5,579 bases of DNA from Dehalococcoidia bacterium (GTDB lineage: Bacteria > Chloroflexota > Dehalococcoidia > JACPQF01), in assembly GCA_030650265.1 (NCBI GenBank), contig JAUSEJ010000667.1, positions 1-5,579 on the forward strand, read 5' to 3'. Below, in pieces: positions 1-5,579 of this stretch. Under the pieces are notes generated by a model that worked only from the letters and a program-made list of their open reading frames with translations, was not told the DNA's origin and ran no database searches. Numbering within the stretch: position 1 is the first letter of the stretch; each line of letters opens with the position of its first letter. The position numbers and the translations under genes are program-made.

Positions 1-1120
1 CCAGCAGAGGCGCAGCTTTGCGAACTCCACCCGACGTCTTGCTTAGTTTCCAAGGTTGCCCGACAAGCCAGTCTACTCCTGTTGCGGGATGTTCCATGGT
101 GATCCAGATCTCCCGTTCCTGAAAGTGAGGATCTAGGAAGCGCTCACCAACATCGAGACAGGGGGCAGCATCTACTCCAGCTTGCTGAAGCATCTTGGTT
201 ACCTCGAAATTGGTGTACTGGCGAGTCCATTCCCCGATCAACTCGCGTAGCTCTTGGCTGCCCTTTTGTCGAAGGTACTTATCGCTGAAGCGAGTTGCCC
301 TCGTCCACTGAGGGTTTCCCATGACCCGGCAGAGGCTTTCCCACTCTTCCTCAGTGGAAACAGCGATAGACACCCATTTGTCTTTGCCCTTGCAGGGGAA
401 CATGTCGTGAGGCGCCATCGTGGGGTGGAAATTGCCCTGAGTGCCCATCACCCGACCGTTCATCGTGTAATCCATTATGGCCTCGCCTACCAGCGTGGTT
501 GTAGCCTCCCACTGGGCCAGGTCGATATATTGCCCTTCTCCGGTGCGTTTCCGATAGTAGAATGCTGCAAGCAGGGCATAGACGGCGAACACGGCCGCAG
601 TCGGGTCCGCATAGCCGATCTGCGTTCCCAGTACTCTCTCCCCTTCGTATCCCACCAGTCCGTCCAGACCTGATATGCTGGTTATCGCTGGACCATAGGT
701 GATAATGTCTCTCAGGGGACCGTATTGGCCGGCGGCAGGCAGGGATATCATGATAATGTTTGGGTTAACCTGACGCAGCGATTCGTAATCCAGCCCGAAA
801 CGCTTCATTACCCTCGGAGCGAAATTCTCCAGTACCATGTCACAACCGGCCGCCAGCCTTCTTAACAATGCTGGCCCTTTGGGGTGGCCCATATCGGTGG
901 TGATACTAAGTTTCCCCCGATTTATGGCATGGAACATGGGGTCCTTCTCGATGTCCCGGGAAGTATTATCCGGACTCTGGCGAGAAGAATCGATACGTTG
1001 CCGGGTCTCTACCTTGATGACTTCTGCCCCCATGTCTGCTAGGTGGCGTCCCGCAGAGGGTCCGGCAACCACCCAACCGAAGTCTAATACTCTACAGCCT
1101 TCCAAAGGATACTGCGTCAT
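1..1120 (-). CDS. CaiB/BaiF family III CoA-transferase, 3' end cut by window (catalytic Asp present)
   Basis: This gene encodes a family III acyl-CoA:carboxylate CoA-transferase, a cytosolic enzyme that moves CoA between acids through an aspartyl-CoA intermediate. The reading frame is open from ATG at 1120 to the window edge and gives 373 residues. Family members usually have about 380-410, so only the last 10-30 are missing; the visible end, RKAAPLL, is the start of the usual C-terminal APLLGxH motif. The Rossmann-like N-terminus shows VLDFGWVVAGP (11-21) and GAEVIKVE (31-38). TGEGQYIDLAQWEA lies at 193-206, and the small domain has FPCKGKDKWVSIAV (241-254). Counting back from the GxGQ motif without gaps to Oxalobacter formyl-CoA transferase puts D172 (codon 605-607) on the catalytic Asp169. 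The ATG directly follows the TAA of the upstream CoA-transferase gene, so translation is probably coupled. The only ribosome-site candidate is a weak G-rich run (1131-1136). The family call is firm. The substrate is unknown, and the protein could also be a racemase-type member of the same fold. Confidence 0.95.
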   Translation of the reverse strand, partial: MTQYPLEGCRVLDFGWVVAGPSAGRHLADMGAEVIKVETRQRIDSSRQSPDNTSRDIEKDPMFHAINRGKLSITTDMGHPKGPALLRRLAAGCDMVLENFAPRVMKRFGLDYESLRQVNPNIIMISLPAAGQYGPLRDIITYGPAITSISGLDGLVGYEGERVLGTQIGYADPTAAVFAVYALLAAFYYRKRTGEGQYIDLAQWEATTTLVGEAIMDYTMNGRVMGTQGNFHPTMAPHDMFPCKGKDKWVSIAVSTEEEWESLCRVMGNPQWTRATRFSDKYLRQKGSQELRELIGEWTRQYTNFEVTKMLQQAGVDAAPCLDVGERFLDPHFQEREIWITMEHPATGVDWLVGQPWKLSKTSGGVRKAAPLL

Positions 1121-2347
1121 TTAGATTATTCCCCCCAGACGCAGATCTCGTAGTTCCTCGGCCGAGAGGCCCAGCCGGCCTCGATAGATTTCCGCATTGT
1201 GCTCGCCGAGGAAGGGCGCCGGGCGGCGTATCGCCCAGGGAGTCACCGAGAACTGGTAGGGAGCGCCGGGATAGGTGAGCGGACCCGTATCTTCCCTGTC
1301 GATCTCTACGAAGAATCCCCTCTCCCGGAGATGATCGTCATTCACCAACTCGTCCGCGCTTTTGACCGGCGTGAAAGGGACGGACTGGGCCTGACACATT
1401 TCGAAGATCTCCAGCTTCGTGTGGGCCATTAACCAGGGGGCCAGAAGAGCATCCATCTCGTCTGCATACCTTCGCCCGATGGCCATGCGATCGGTGAACC
1501 GGGGATCGTTCGTGTACCATTCGGGAAGCTCGCCGCCCCCCACAATCTCCAGAAACCGCTTCCATTGGAAGCCCTGAACTGCCATCATGCTGATGTAGCC
1601 GTCTTTACAGGGCAGGATGGTCCAGGGATAGTAGGAACGGGCCCGGTGGCCCGAGCGCTTGCGGACGCGCCCCTCGAAGACGTAGGACTGGATGTTGCCG
1701 CCATAGCTGTGCACCGTGGCCAGCACATCGGCCTCCGAGACGTCTACGTGCTGTCCCTCGCCGGTGACGTCCCGGCCGAGCAAAGCGAACATTGTGGCAG
1801 TGGCGGCTGCCAGACCTGATTGATAGTGCGCCTGGTTGAGAGGCGGGCGTATTGGCTCCCTGTCTGAAGTGCCGTGTTGAACGCCCAGTCCGCCCATGGC
1901 GCAAATATTGATGTCGAACGCCTTGTAGTCGCTGTAAGGACCGGTTTGGCCATAGGGGGTGATGGAGGTGACGACCAGACGCGGGTTCACGCTGCTGATC
2001 GCCGCGTAATCCAGTTCAAGTTCTGCCATTCGCGATGGTAGGCTACTCTCAATTAGGACGTCTGCCTGCTCCAGCAGTTGCAGCAGAATGCGGCGCCCGG
2101 TAGTCTTGGTGACATCCAAGGTCACACCGTGCTTGTTGGCGTTCAAATACAGAAAGAGTCCGCTCCGCTCCGGGTGAGGGATATCGCCCAGAAATGGGCC
2201 ATAATGCCGGGCGCTATCGCCGACGGACGGCTGTTCTACCTTGATCACTTCCGCGCCCAAATCGGCCATCAGCTTTCCGCACCAGGGCGCCGAAACAAAA
2301 TCTCCCAACTCGATCACCTTCACCCCAGACAAGGCCTTCTTACTCAT
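1121..2347 (-). CDS. CaiB/BaiF family III CoA-transferase paralogue with His at the catalytic Asp position
   Basis: This is a 408-residue, full-length member of the CaiB/BaiF family, expected to bind CoA thioesters in the cytosol. The N-terminal Rossmann-like part has VIELGDFVSAPW (11-22) and GAEVIKVEQP (31-40). NKHGVTLDV lies at 71-79, TGEGQHVDVSEADVLA at 195-210, the small-domain motif LPCKDGYISMM near 243-253, and the C-terminal APFLGEHNAEI motif near 380. The ungapped count from the GEGQ motif to formyl-CoA transferase places H174 (codon 1826-1828, CAC) where the catalytic Asp should be. It may therefore be a non-catalytic partner of the neighbouring transferase or use different chemistry. 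I chose the ATG at 2347: AGGTGA lies just upstream, and family homology starts within a few residues. A longer in-frame start at 2464 would run into the MaoC gene and add 39 low-complexity residues. The stop TAA touches the ATG of the next CoA-transferase. A 61-base gap separates it from the MaoC gene. Confidence 0.93.
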   Translation of the reverse strand: MSKKALSGVKVIELGDFVSAPWCGKLMADLGAEVIKVEQPSVGDSARHYGPFLGDIPHPERSGLFLYLNANKHGVTLDVTKTTGRRILLQLLEQADVLIESSLPSRMAELELDYAAISSVNPRLVVTSITPYGQTGPYSDYKAFDINICAMGGLGVQHGTSDREPIRPPLNQAHYQSGLAAATATMFALLGRDVTGEGQHVDVSEADVLATVHSYGGNIQSYVFEGRVRKRSGHRARSYYPWTILPCKDGYISMMAVQGFQWKRFLEIVGGGELPEWYTNDPRFTDRMAIGRRYADEMDALLAPWLMAHTKLEIFEMCQAQSVPFTPVKSADELVNDDHLRERGFFVEIDREDTGPLTYPGAPYQFSVTPWAIRRPAPFLGEHNAEIYRGRLGLSAEELRDLRLGGII

Positions 2348-2352
2348 CGAAT

Positions 2353-2358
2353 TCACCT
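2353..2358 (-). promoter_or_regulatory. Ribosome binding site of the first CoA-transferase gene
   Basis: The minus strand reads AGGTGA five bases before the ATG at 2347 (eight bases from the AGG core). It supports the 408-residue start over the longer frame reaching back to 2464. Confidence 0.7.
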
Positions 2359-2408
2359 GGATCTTATTACAGATTTCCTGAGCCGAAGTTCGATTGGACC
2401 TCGATGGC

Positions 2409-3638
2409 CTACTCTGGCCATTCCGGCCTTCCCTTGGCTGGAAGCGCCACCGAACCACCCACACGAGAAGGAAGAAGAGCGATGGCCCGCCCGGGGGCGG
2501 TTATCTCGCCCCTTTGGTCAACGCACCAGATCTCGCACTCCACCAGGTAGTCGCCATCCCGGATCTCTTTGTTGACAACTCTTCCCCTGCACCACGTGGT
2601 ATCTCCCACGAGGTTGAAGCGGCGAAGCTCGGCGCTGAGGCGACGCAGGAAGCCATCATCTCCGATCCAGTTGGTCATCAGTTGACCCAGCCAGGATATG
2701 CGCTGGGGCCCATAATCGTAGGCGGCGGGGACTCCCACCTCTCGTGCGTATTCGTTGTCCCAGTGAACCCGCTCGGGTACGTCGGGAACGCCCAGTTGAT
2801 TCTTGCTCTTAGATCCGGGCCGACGTCGCCAGTTGTCATAACCAAGGCGGTGAGCGAAAACGAAAGGCCGGAAACCCCAGGCGATCTTCCAGGCGACCAT
2901 GTCAGTCACCGTGAGGGGACCTTTGACGATCGGCGTGATTTCCTCGCCGACCACAACGTCCTCCCAGTAGCGGGGGTTGGCGCCGCGCACCTCTTCCCTG
3001 TCATAGTCTGCCCAAATCTTTTCCAGATCCTCGTCGGTATAAGTGGCAGGCTCCAGGTAAGAGTACTTCCCCTTCCCTGATGCCGCTTGTCGTTCCGTGC
3101 GTATGTGCGACTCTCTTGCAGTGGCGACTACTTCGCCATTCTGATTCCGATAGATTGTATCCTGGTGAACCAGCAGCTCTCTACCGGCAAACCGTCCTTC
3201 CTTTTCGAAAACCTCCCCGCCATTGGGAGCAGAGGTCACCCGATCTCCCCGGCGCATAGGAAGATACCAGTCGAACGTAGTCCCCGAGAACATACCATGA
3301 ACGCCCGGAAGTCCGCCTCCCTTGCCAGCAACCAACTCCTCGGGGGTAATCTTACGCTTCGGCGGTTCAGGAGAACCGGTACTATAGAGCATGCAGGGCG
3401 GAGCGATCATGCCTGCCCACAGGGTTTTATTCGCGTACTCTTCGCTGTTGAATAGTAGATTAATATCACCAACGCCCATGGCAAAATGCCTAATGTTATC
3501 CTTGGTGATCTCATCGTAGAAGGCCGGGCGTCCGCCACGGCTTGGCCAATTCATTCTAGCCCGCACCGCTCGTATGCCCTCATCGGTAATCTTCCCATGT
3601 CTAAGGCTTTCTGACTTCGTCGTCACGTCCTGCGCCAT
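2409..3638 (-). CDS. Double-hotdog MaoC / FAS1-like dehydratase-domain protein (acyl-CoA hydratase or dehydratase)
   Basis: This 409-residue protein probably hydrates an enoyl-CoA or dehydrates a 3-hydroxyacyl-CoA, working with the CoA-transferases encoded next to it. Residues about 35-185 look like the FAS1-like/MaoC N-terminal hotdog: FYDEITKDNIRHFAMGVGD, then a degenerate GDINLLFNSEEYA (57-69) with F63 in the usual His position, then MFSGTTFDWYLPMRRGDRVT (116-135). Residues about 222-392 form a second MaoC-like hotdog, with RVHWDNEYA (290-298), a VGVPAAYDYG turn (301-310) and FNLVGDTTWCRGRVVNK (341-357). H292 is the likely active-site His. The nearest upstream Asp (D286) is six residues away rather than the five of the classic hydratase-2 motif. 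The length fits two fused hotdogs. I chose the ATG at 3638 because an AAAGGAGGAG site precedes it. The ATG at 3677 has no ribosome site, would turn that site into a KRRR codon run, and lies about 9 bases from the predicted transcript start. Substrate unknown. Confidence 0.88.
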   Translation of the reverse strand: MAQDVTTKSESLRHGKITDEGIRAVRARMNWPSRGGRPAFYDEITKDNIRHFAMGVGDINLLFNSEEYANKTLWAGMIAPPCMLYSTGSPEPPKRKITPEELVAGKGGGLPGVHGMFSGTTFDWYLPMRRGDRVTSAPNGGEVFEKEGRFAGRELLVHQDTIYRNQNGEVVATARESHIRTERQAASGKGKYSYLEPATYTDEDLEKIWADYDREEVRGANPRYWEDVVVGEEITPIVKGPLTVTDMVAWKIAWGFRPFVFAHRLGYDNWRRRPGSKSKNQLGVPDVPERVHWDNEYAREVGVPAAYDYGPQRISWLGQLMTNWIGDDGFLRRLSAELRRFNLVGDTTWCRGRVVNKEIRDGDYLVECEIWCVDQRGEITAPGRAIALLPSRVGGSVALPAKGRPEWPE

Positions 3639-3647
3639 ACGGTTGTA

Positions 3648-3660
3648 TCTCCTCCTTTTG
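3648..3660 (-). promoter_or_regulatory. Ribosome binding site of the MaoC gene
   Basis: The minus strand reads CAAAAGGAGGAGA here. The GGAG nearest the gene lies 10 bases before the ATG at 3638. This strong site decides the start against the in-frame ATG at 3677. Confidence 0.8.
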
Positions 3661-3692
3661 CCCTTGCCGCCAGACATCCCAATGTTCCGTAG

Positions 3693-3721
3693 ATTATAGT
3701 GCTCTTCGAGGGCTTAATCAA
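3693..3721 (-). promoter_or_regulatory. Sigma-70-type promoter upstream of the MaoC gene
   Basis: Read on the minus strand, the gap between the radical SAM and MaoC genes holds TTGATT (3716-3721), exactly 17 bases, and then a perfect TATAAT (3693-3698). This matches a housekeeping bacterial promoter at 6/6 for the -10 and 4/6 for the -35, with optimal spacing. Transcription would start near 3685-3687 and leave a leader of about 47 bases before the ATG at 3638. It would drive the MaoC gene and both CoA-transferase genes independently of the upstream pair. No operator palindrome is obvious around it. Confidence 0.65.
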
Positions 3722-3741
3722 TGCCAAAGAAAAGTTTGTCC

Positions 3742-5133
3742 CTATCCTTCTTGGTTCACTGCCGGCAACGACTCCACAGAAGAGACGAACGAGGCCAGCC
3801 AGTTGCCATCATCTGGGATGGTACCGGCCAGCCAGTTTCCGGGATTTCCGGCCCGTTCTAGAATCCCTATCTCTCCACCGTAAAGGGCCCACAGACAGTC
3901 CATAGGGCAGAACATGAGCTTGTTCAGTTTATCGTAAAGGCCGAATTCCAACATGGCCTTGTGATGAGCCAGACCAGCATCCAAAAGATATTCAGTAGGA
4001 GGAAGTTTTTCCTTGTTGGACTTATCGTCCCCGTACTTGGAGCCCGGCACCAGGCGCAAGGCAAGAAACACCGGCAGTGCACCGTGCTTTATTAGCCACC
4101 GCGCTCCCTCGACCAGGGAGTCTCGCGACTCCTGCCAGGTCTTGTGCCCGTTGTCAGGAATCACACTCACGCCAGCAGGAAGAACACAGGCCACATTGCC
4201 GGTACCGAGGATATCAACGGCTTCCTGATAGAACTCCAAATAACGCTCGTGTCCCCGATATTTGGCCTTCCCCGGGCAAACCTCGGCAAAGACTTCGGGA
4301 TCCCAAACCTCCTTGTTGGAGTTCACGCAGGTGACTCCAGCGTCTTTTAGTCGCTGGAGATTCTTCCGGCTCAGGGGCGTTGTGCTATAGCAGATGTTGG
4401 GAGTGTAAGAAGCGGCGCTAGCTATCTTTTCTACGAAGCGGACGTGCAGTTCGCCCTCTTGCTCGGGGTTCCTGAAAGCGCCATTCTGAAAACGACCTTC
4501 GATGAGCCTCACGTTTGAGCTAAGGATCTTGTAGGCTTCGAGGGTGTCATCCAAGTCGGTAGTAACCGCGGTACCCTGACCGATGGCGCGAGCGGCTTCG
4601 TGGGTCGAGTTGTAATTACAGAACTTACATTCCTCCCCTCGGGTGAAAAACTCGCAGAACCGGATGGGAGCGATTTGGAAGCAGCGGCGCCAGGAGTTAA
4701 TCAGTGTCGATAGGGGAGTGCCTTTGCTGGTAAAGAACTCCTCCGAAGTCTGCGACTTGTAGAAGGGAAAATATATATCCTCGACCTTTTCCTCTCCTTC
4801 AAATATGGCGTACTGATTGTCGGCGATCTCTCTAAAGTTGTAAGGGCTGGACCTGTCCAACTCGACTCGAACGCCGAGCCCGTTCCTCATGTAGAATGGA
4901 CTGGTGCGAAGGCGATAATTAGGCTTGACCCTCTCCGGCCGTTGTTCCGCGACCTGCTTCAGGCTTAGATCGTGGTCGTGGCTCTGGTAACCTCCGTACC
5001 CCACTCTCTGCCAGTGGCCCGTCCTATCGATAACCTCTGTGTCTTGTACGCCATGGCGCAAAACATCCCACTTTAAGATGATCTCCCGGGGAAGGCTCGG
5101 ATACTTCTTCTGAAGCTCGTCAACTCGCGTCAC
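3742..5133 (-). CDS. Radical SAM enzyme with non-canonical CX8CX2C cluster motif
   Basis: This 463-residue protein is predicted to bind a [4Fe-4S] cluster and cleave S-adenosylmethionine to start radical chemistry. The putative cluster ligands are C160, C169 and C172 (CEFFTRGEECKFC). The first two are eight residues apart, not the usual three. C151 precedes them by another eight. After the motif come LIEGRF (209-214), perhaps the counterpart of the GGE SAM-binding strand; PNICYSTTPL (245-254); LKDAGVTCVNSNKEVWDPE (262-280); and VLPAGVSVIPDNG (317-329). The NxNxEVWDPE stretch recalls the BioB/HydE/HmdB branch, which I infer only loosely. About 150 residues before the core, rich in charged and aromatic residues, are not recognised. 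Near the C-terminus are C409 and C413 (CPMDC) and a duplicated GNWLA. The start is GTG, set by AAGGAGGAA seven bases upstream of it. It lies 47 bases after the upstream gene, so the two are probably co-transcribed. Reaction and substrate are unknown. Confidence 0.82.
   Translation of the reverse strand: MTRVDELQKKYPSLPREIILKWDVLRHGVQDTEVIDRTGHWQRVGYGGYQSHDHDLSLKQVAEQRPERVKPNYRLRTSPFYMRNGLGVRVELDRSSPYNFREIADNQYAIFEGEEKVEDIYFPFYKSQTSEEFFTSKGTPLSTLINSWRRCFQIAPIRFCEFFTRGEECKFCNYNSTHEAARAIGQGTAVTTDLDDTLEAYKILSSNVRLIEGRFQNGAFRNPEQEGELHVRFVEKIASAASYTPNICYSTTPLSRKNLQRLKDAGVTCVNSNKEVWDPEVFAEVCPGKAKYRGHERYLEFYQEAVDILGTGNVACVLPAGVSVIPDNGHKTWQESRDSLVEGARWLIKHGALPVFLALRLVPGSKYGDDKSNKEKLPPTEYLLDAGLAHHKAMLEFGLYDKLNKLMFCPMDCLWALYGGEIGILERAGNPGNWLAGTIPDDGNWLASFVSSVESLPAVNQEG
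3793..3837 (-). repeat. In-frame duplicated 12-base unit in the radical SAM C-terminus
   Basis: The 12-mer GGCCAGCCAGTT (plus strand) occurs at 3793-3804 and again at 3826-3837, exactly 33 bases apart. In the protein this gives GNWLA twice, at residues 432-436 and 443-447, eleven residues apart. It may be a small tandem duplication or a repeated structural turn. Confidence 0.6.
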
Positions 5134-5138
5134 TATTC

Positions 5139-5147
5139 TTCCTCCTT
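5139..5147 (-). promoter_or_regulatory. Ribosome binding site of the radical SAM gene (decides a GTG start)
   Basis: The minus strand reads AAGGAGGAA. Its GGAGG core ends seven bases before the GTG at 5131-5133. The site supports this rare start codon as the true one. Confidence 0.85.
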
Positions 5148-5180
5148 ATGACTGCTATTGCCCACTAGAGGGCTGTCTGA

Positions 5181-5579
5181 TTAGGCAGTGCTTCTAGCCC
5201 GGCCAATCAATTCCTTCCATCTCGCTGGCAGTCTGACCGATTTGCTCACCGGCACGCCCTGCTCGTGGTTGTTAGTGTAACCCCTCATTCGAGCTACCCC
5301 CGGATCTCCCGCCACGACGATTTCTATCCATTCTGGACGCAGGAATACTGGCACCAACCGGGTTGGGTCAGACGATTCGTAGTACTCCTTGGGTAGCCTG
5401 CCCTCTTCCACCAACCTCCGAAGGTTGTAGGGAGTGCCGCTCATCACCGGCATCGTCTCCACGAAATAGGCGGCCACTTTGGAATTCTTGTACAGGTACT
5501 GTTTGAGGTCGTCCTTCGTCCAACCGTCGCGTGCCAGCGCTCTGGCGACTGGTGGTCCCAATACAAGCAACGGAAACCA
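5181..5579 (-). CDS. Unrecognised conserved-looking protein, C-terminal 132 residues only
   Basis: The frame is open to the right edge and stops with TAA at 5181-5183, so only the C-terminal part of a longer protein is seen. The TTG at 5570 has no ribosome site and lies in continuing open frame, so it is not taken as a start. The visible piece has LLVLGPPVARALARDGWTKD near its beginning, a charged middle (LVEEGRLPKEYYESSDP), a strand-like PEWIEIVVAGDPGVA, and a basic tail (SVRLPARWKELIGRAR). From memory, a 'VLGPxxAxxIAxDGWSKxDV' pattern followed by 'VVAGxxG' occurs in proteins encoded beside small UGSC-motif (seleno)proteins in Actinobacteria and Chloroflexota. This is a weak recollection and should be tested by profile search. 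No Cys occurs in the visible part, and there is no membrane segment. The gene lies 47 bases upstream of the radical SAM gene in the same direction, with no terminator between them, so a shared transcript is likely. Confidence 0.7.
   Translation of the reverse strand, partial: WFPLLVLGPPVARALARDGWTKDDLKQYLYKNSKVAAYFVETMPVMSGTPYNLRRLVEEGRLPKEYYESSDPTRLVPVFLRPEWIEIVVAGDPGVARMRGYTNNHEQGVPVSKSVRLPARWKELIGRARSTA

Noticed and set aside
254..673. Plus-strand open frames, including 254-673, 837-1124, 2394-3080 and 4077-4334
   Set aside because: They lie antisense to well-supported family genes, resemble no known proteins and have no convincing ribosome sites; they are shadows.
2348..2464. Longer form of the first CoA-transferase starting at 2464
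   Set aside because: The added 39 residues are Arg/Ser-rich, unlike the family, and overlap the MaoC C-terminus. The ATG at 2347 has its own AGGTGA ribosome site and leads straight into the family N-terminus.
3639..3677. Alternative MaoC start at ATG 3677
   Set aside because: It has no ribosome site, it would bury the strong AAAGGAGGAG site inside coding sequence as KRRR, and it lies only about 9 bases from the predicted transcript start.
3720..3741. Possible terminator after the radical SAM gene
   Set aside because: Only a four-base CAAA/TTTG stem can be drawn and no T-run follows a stable hairpin, so read-through is likely.
4009..4322. Direct repeat TCCTTGTTGGA at about 4009 and 4312
   Set aside because: Both copies encode the same short SNKE peptide inside the radical SAM gene. 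This looks like chance codon identity, with no mobile-element or regulatory context.
5568..5570. TTG at 5570 as the start of the right-edge gene
   Set aside because: The frame continues open to the window edge (W-F-P-L), no ribosome site can be seen, and the protein begins mid-domain, so the gene is simply cut.

Overview
The window reads as a stretch of bacterial chromosome, or metagenomic contig, with five protein-coding genes all on the minus strand. Transcription runs from high to low coordinates. Both outer genes are cut by the window edges. The genes cover almost everything: the three real gaps are 47, 103 and 61 bases, and no stretch over 300 bases lacks a gene. I see no RNA gene, CRISPR array, insertion sequence or attachment site.

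In transcription order the genes are: (1) the C-terminal 132 residues of a protein I do not firmly recognise (5181-5579); (2) a 463-residue radical SAM enzyme with a GTG start and an unusual C-X8-C-X2-C cluster motif (3742-5133); (3) a 409-residue double-hotdog MaoC/FAS1-like acyl-CoA hydratase or dehydratase (2409-3638); (4) a 408-residue family III (CaiB/BaiF) CoA-transferase (1121-2347); and (5) a second family III CoA-transferase, cut near its C-terminus (1-1120). Genes 4 and 5 touch exactly: the stop codon TAA is followed at once by ATG. Genes 2, 3 and 4 have good Shine-Dalgarno sites that decide their starts. The 103-base gap before the MaoC gene holds a clear sigma-70-type promoter (TTGATT, 17 bases, TATAAT). 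The last three genes can therefore be transcribed apart from the radical SAM gene as well as by read-through.

The set looks like a catabolic or modification module acting on CoA thioesters. The CoA-transferases would load or exchange CoA on a carboxylic acid, and the MaoC-like protein would add or remove water at a C=C bond of the thioester. The radical SAM enzyme could do a harder radical step, such as a rearrangement, methylation or C-C/C-S bond change, on a related substrate or cofactor. The substrate cannot be read from the sequence. One CoA-transferase keeps the catalytic Asp of the family (D172). The other has His (H174) at the ungapped equivalent position, which suggests an active/inactive subunit pair.

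Organism: moderate GC, strong GGAGG ribosome sites and tandem CaiB plus MaoC genes beside a radical SAM enzyme fit an environmental, possibly anaerobic bacterium. Dehalococcoidia-type Chloroflexota or a Desulfobacterota-like lineage come to mind, but this is only an impression.
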